DNA from: Solobacterium sp.
GTDB lineage: Bacteria; Bacillota_I; Bacilli_A; Erysipelotrichales; Erysipelotrichaceae
Assembly (NCBI GenBank): GCA_016280695.1
Contig: JAEEHG010000219.1
Span: 1-7,358, forward strand
DNA: 7,358 nucleotides
Reading direction: 5' to 3'
Positions within the stretch are counted from its first letter, which is position 1; every line of letters begins with the position of its first letter. Under the pieces are notes generated by a model, which searched no databases, was not told the origin of the DNA, and saw only the letters and a program-made list of their open reading frames with translations. Shown here in pieces: positions 6,031 to 7,358 of this stretch. A program made the translations under genes and the position numbers.

Positions 6031-7327
6031 GACTTTCACCCTGCTGTCTTCTGCCGGCATACCGGGCGGCTCCATACGCCGCTTCTTCTTTCTGTTCCGC
6101 CAGATGGATACGCTTGTCCGGGAACTGTGCCCGGATGCATCTTCTGTACAGTTCACTGCTGCGGACGGCATTTCCCGATACGGACATATCCCTGACCGTA
6201 TCCGCCGCCGGCATCAGCTGCCAGAAATCATGCAGTTCCTTTACAACGCCTTCCGCAAAACCGTATGCCAGCGTCCCCAGGGTCAGGTTTTCCGTGTTGA
6301 TGCCGGTAATCCCGCCGGTCAGTCCCGGTGCTTCGCGGCTGCCCCGGAAGCGGGTATCCACCAGGATGCCCGCGGCACTGCCTGCCGCAAGCGCGGCCGC
6401 GTCCAGATCCCGGACCAGCTGTTCCGGCACCGCGCAGCCATATCGCTGCAGGACGTCCTGCACCAGAGATTTCAGTACATCATACGCGCTGCCGCCGCAG
6501 AGGCTGCTGCCGCTCAGGATGTATTTCCCGTCCACATACGGGCGCGTGTCCAGGCCAGGTACTTTGACATACGCATCGCAGATCAGGGAAATCTGGCTGC
6601 CCGTACCGATATTCAGCAGCGCTTCCGAAACCCCTGCGCAAGCCCCGTATACACTTGCCTGGTTGTCACCCAGGGCGCAGTATACCGGCACTTCCCCGCA
6701 ATACAGACCGACCGGCCGGAGCTCGCCGCTGACTACCGGCAGATACTTTTCATCAATTCCCAGAATCCTGAGGGCTTCGCGGTCAAAGTCCTTTACGTCT
6801 TCCCGGTAAAGACCCATGCTCTGGGCCATGGTGGTATGGATCAGCGGGGCTGCGCTGCCGGTCAGCCGCATGGCCGCGTAGTCCGGTATGGTTGTAATCT
6901 TCACAGCCCTGTCCGGGACCATGCCGGTCTGCAGGTCGTGGTACAGCGTGACCAGGCCATAGCCGGCGGCCGGATGATATCCTGTCTGCCGGCTCATATA
7001 CGCACTGAAACTCAGTCCGTCCCGCCAGGGCAGGCTGCCTCTTCCATCCTGCCATGATACTGCGCTCCCGCAGGCTTTCCCCGCGTCATCCACATATACA
7101 ATGCCGTGCATCTGGCCGGTCATGGCAATGGCGTCAGCGGCACCACCATGCAGGCGTTCAAGAATCTCTTTGCATAAGGACAGAATCCGCTCTGCATCCT
7201 GCAGGGCATAGGCGCCGGTGTATGTTTTGGCATCATTGGGAAGTGTGCATGTATCAATGACAATCCCGTCTTCCAGCAGCACCCCGCTGATGGTTGTTGT
7301 GCCTGTATCAAGTCCGATTACTTTCAT
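5993..7327 (-). CDS. FGGY-family carbohydrate kinase, sedoheptulokinase-like
   Basis: A 444-residue FGGY kinase with every landmark: phosphate loop GLDTGTTTISG (5-15), TGQMHGIVY (70-78), SWQDGR (91-96), PDYAAMRLTG (148-157), catalytic Asp221 in ALGDNQASVYG, second phosphate loop NIGTGSQIS (239-247), adenosine motif MSVSGNAVRSS (381-391), and a final EEAAYGAA (414-421). The WQDGR and GD-x-QASVY segments resemble animal sedoheptulokinase more than xylulokinase or gluconokinase. ATP-dependent phosphorylation of sedoheptulose to the 7-phosphate, entering the pentose phosphate pathway, is therefore the best guess; another ketose remains possible. Residues past about 425 (GRRQQGESHDKC...) are a tail lying outside the kinase fold and encoded mainly in the overlap with the DUF4037 gene. 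No strong ribosome binding site precedes the ATG; GGGAAAAAG is the only purine-rich stretch. Cytoplasmic. Confidence 0.88.
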   Translation of the reverse strand: MKVIGLDTGTTTISGVLLEDGIVIDTCTLPNDAKTYTGAYALQDAERILSLCKEILERLHGGAADAIAMTGQMHGIVYVDDAGKACGSAVSWQDGRGSLPWRDGLSFSAYMSRQTGYHPAAGYGLVTLYHDLQTGMVPDRAVKITTIPDYAAMRLTGSAAPLIHTTMAQSMGLYREDVKDFDREALRILGIDEKYLPVVSGELRPVGLYCGEVPVYCALGDNQASVYGACAGVSEALLNIGTGSQISLICDAYVKVPGLDTRPYVDGKYILSGSSLCGGSAYDVLKSLVQDVLQRYGCAVPEQLVRDLDAAALAAGSAAGILVDTRFRGSREAPGLTGGITGINTENLTLGTLAYGFAEGVVKELHDFWQLMPAADTVRDMSVSGNAVRSSELYRRCIRAQFPDKRIHLAEQKEEAAYGAARYAGRRQQGESHDKCNGKKQKIL

Positions 7328-7345
7328 ATGCTTTTTCCCGGTAAC

Positions 7346-7354
7346 ATCATACCA
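7346..7354 (-). promoter_or_regulatory. Possible extended -10 promoter before the sugar kinase
   Basis: The minus strand reads TGGTATGAT, an extended -10 form (TG-N-TATGAT), about 19 bases before the kinase ATG. The window ends too soon to look for a -35 box, and the leader would be very short. Offered as a weak candidate only. Confidence 0.2.
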
Positions 7355-7358
7355 TGCC

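Noticed and set aside
6031..6171. Upstream in-frame start giving DUF4037 47 extra residues
   Set aside because: The extension lies wholly in the kinase coding sequence, is low-quality and basic, and the GEGS...DHD domain begins soon after the ATG at 6030, which has a ribosome binding site-like AGGGTG.
5239..7057. Two plus-strand open frames of over 300 codons opposite DUF4037 and the sugar kinase
   Set aside because: Both are rich in Arg, Pro, Gln and His, cross the boundary of two real genes, and show no ribosome binding site or motif.
7340..7353. GGTA-N6-TACC repeat before the kinase
   Set aside because: Four-base arms are too short to separate from chance, and the window ends here.

Overview
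The window looks like a chromosomal piece of a Gram-positive (Bacillota) bacterium. The grounds are strong GGAGG-type ribosome binding sites, a lipoprotein with a classical lipobox, an RsbU/SpoIIE-style phosphatase with its STAS partner, and a GC content that looks like the low-to-mid fifties per cent by eye. I cannot fix the genus. A gut-type member of Clostridia or Erysipelotrichia would fit, but that is inference. All six genes are read from the minus strand, so transcription runs from high to low coordinates. Nothing suggests phage, transposon or CRISPR.

Right side (7327 to 5068): a FGGY-family sugar kinase, closest by motif to sedoheptulokinase, overlaps by 38 bases a DUF4037 gene that has a nucleotidyltransferase-like motif. 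They look like one transcription unit, possibly the start of an operon that begins near the right edge. A 75-base gap follows, holding a good -10 box inside a large inverted repeat. Then comes a small lipoprotein gene (4992 to 4582) of unknown function, closed by an AT-rich hairpin with a T-rich tail.

Left side (4338 to the left edge): a tight four-gene operon with gaps of 10, 6 and 13 bases. In order it encodes a STAS anti-sigma-factor antagonist, a PHP-domain phosphoesterase/exonuclease of the RNase AM (YciV/TrpH) type, a membrane receptor phosphatase (dCache sensor, HAMP, PPM/SpoIIE phosphatase), and a PreA-like dihydropyrimidine dehydrogenase cut by the window edge.

The phosphatase and STAS protein form two thirds of a partner-switching module: the phosphatase would dephosphorylate the STAS protein in response to an external ligand. 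The kinase/anti-sigma component is not in the window. The sensor domain keeps, at matching spacing, most residues of the known dCache amino-acid-binding motif, so an amino-acid-like ligand is predicted. The last gene is a hybrid: a PreT-like N-terminal iron-sulfur domain fused directly to a PreA-like flavin domain, without the NAD(P)H/FAD part of PreT. The most interesting reading is an amino-acid-sensing partner switch translated together with a nucleotide phosphoesterase and a pyrimidine-reducing enzyme.
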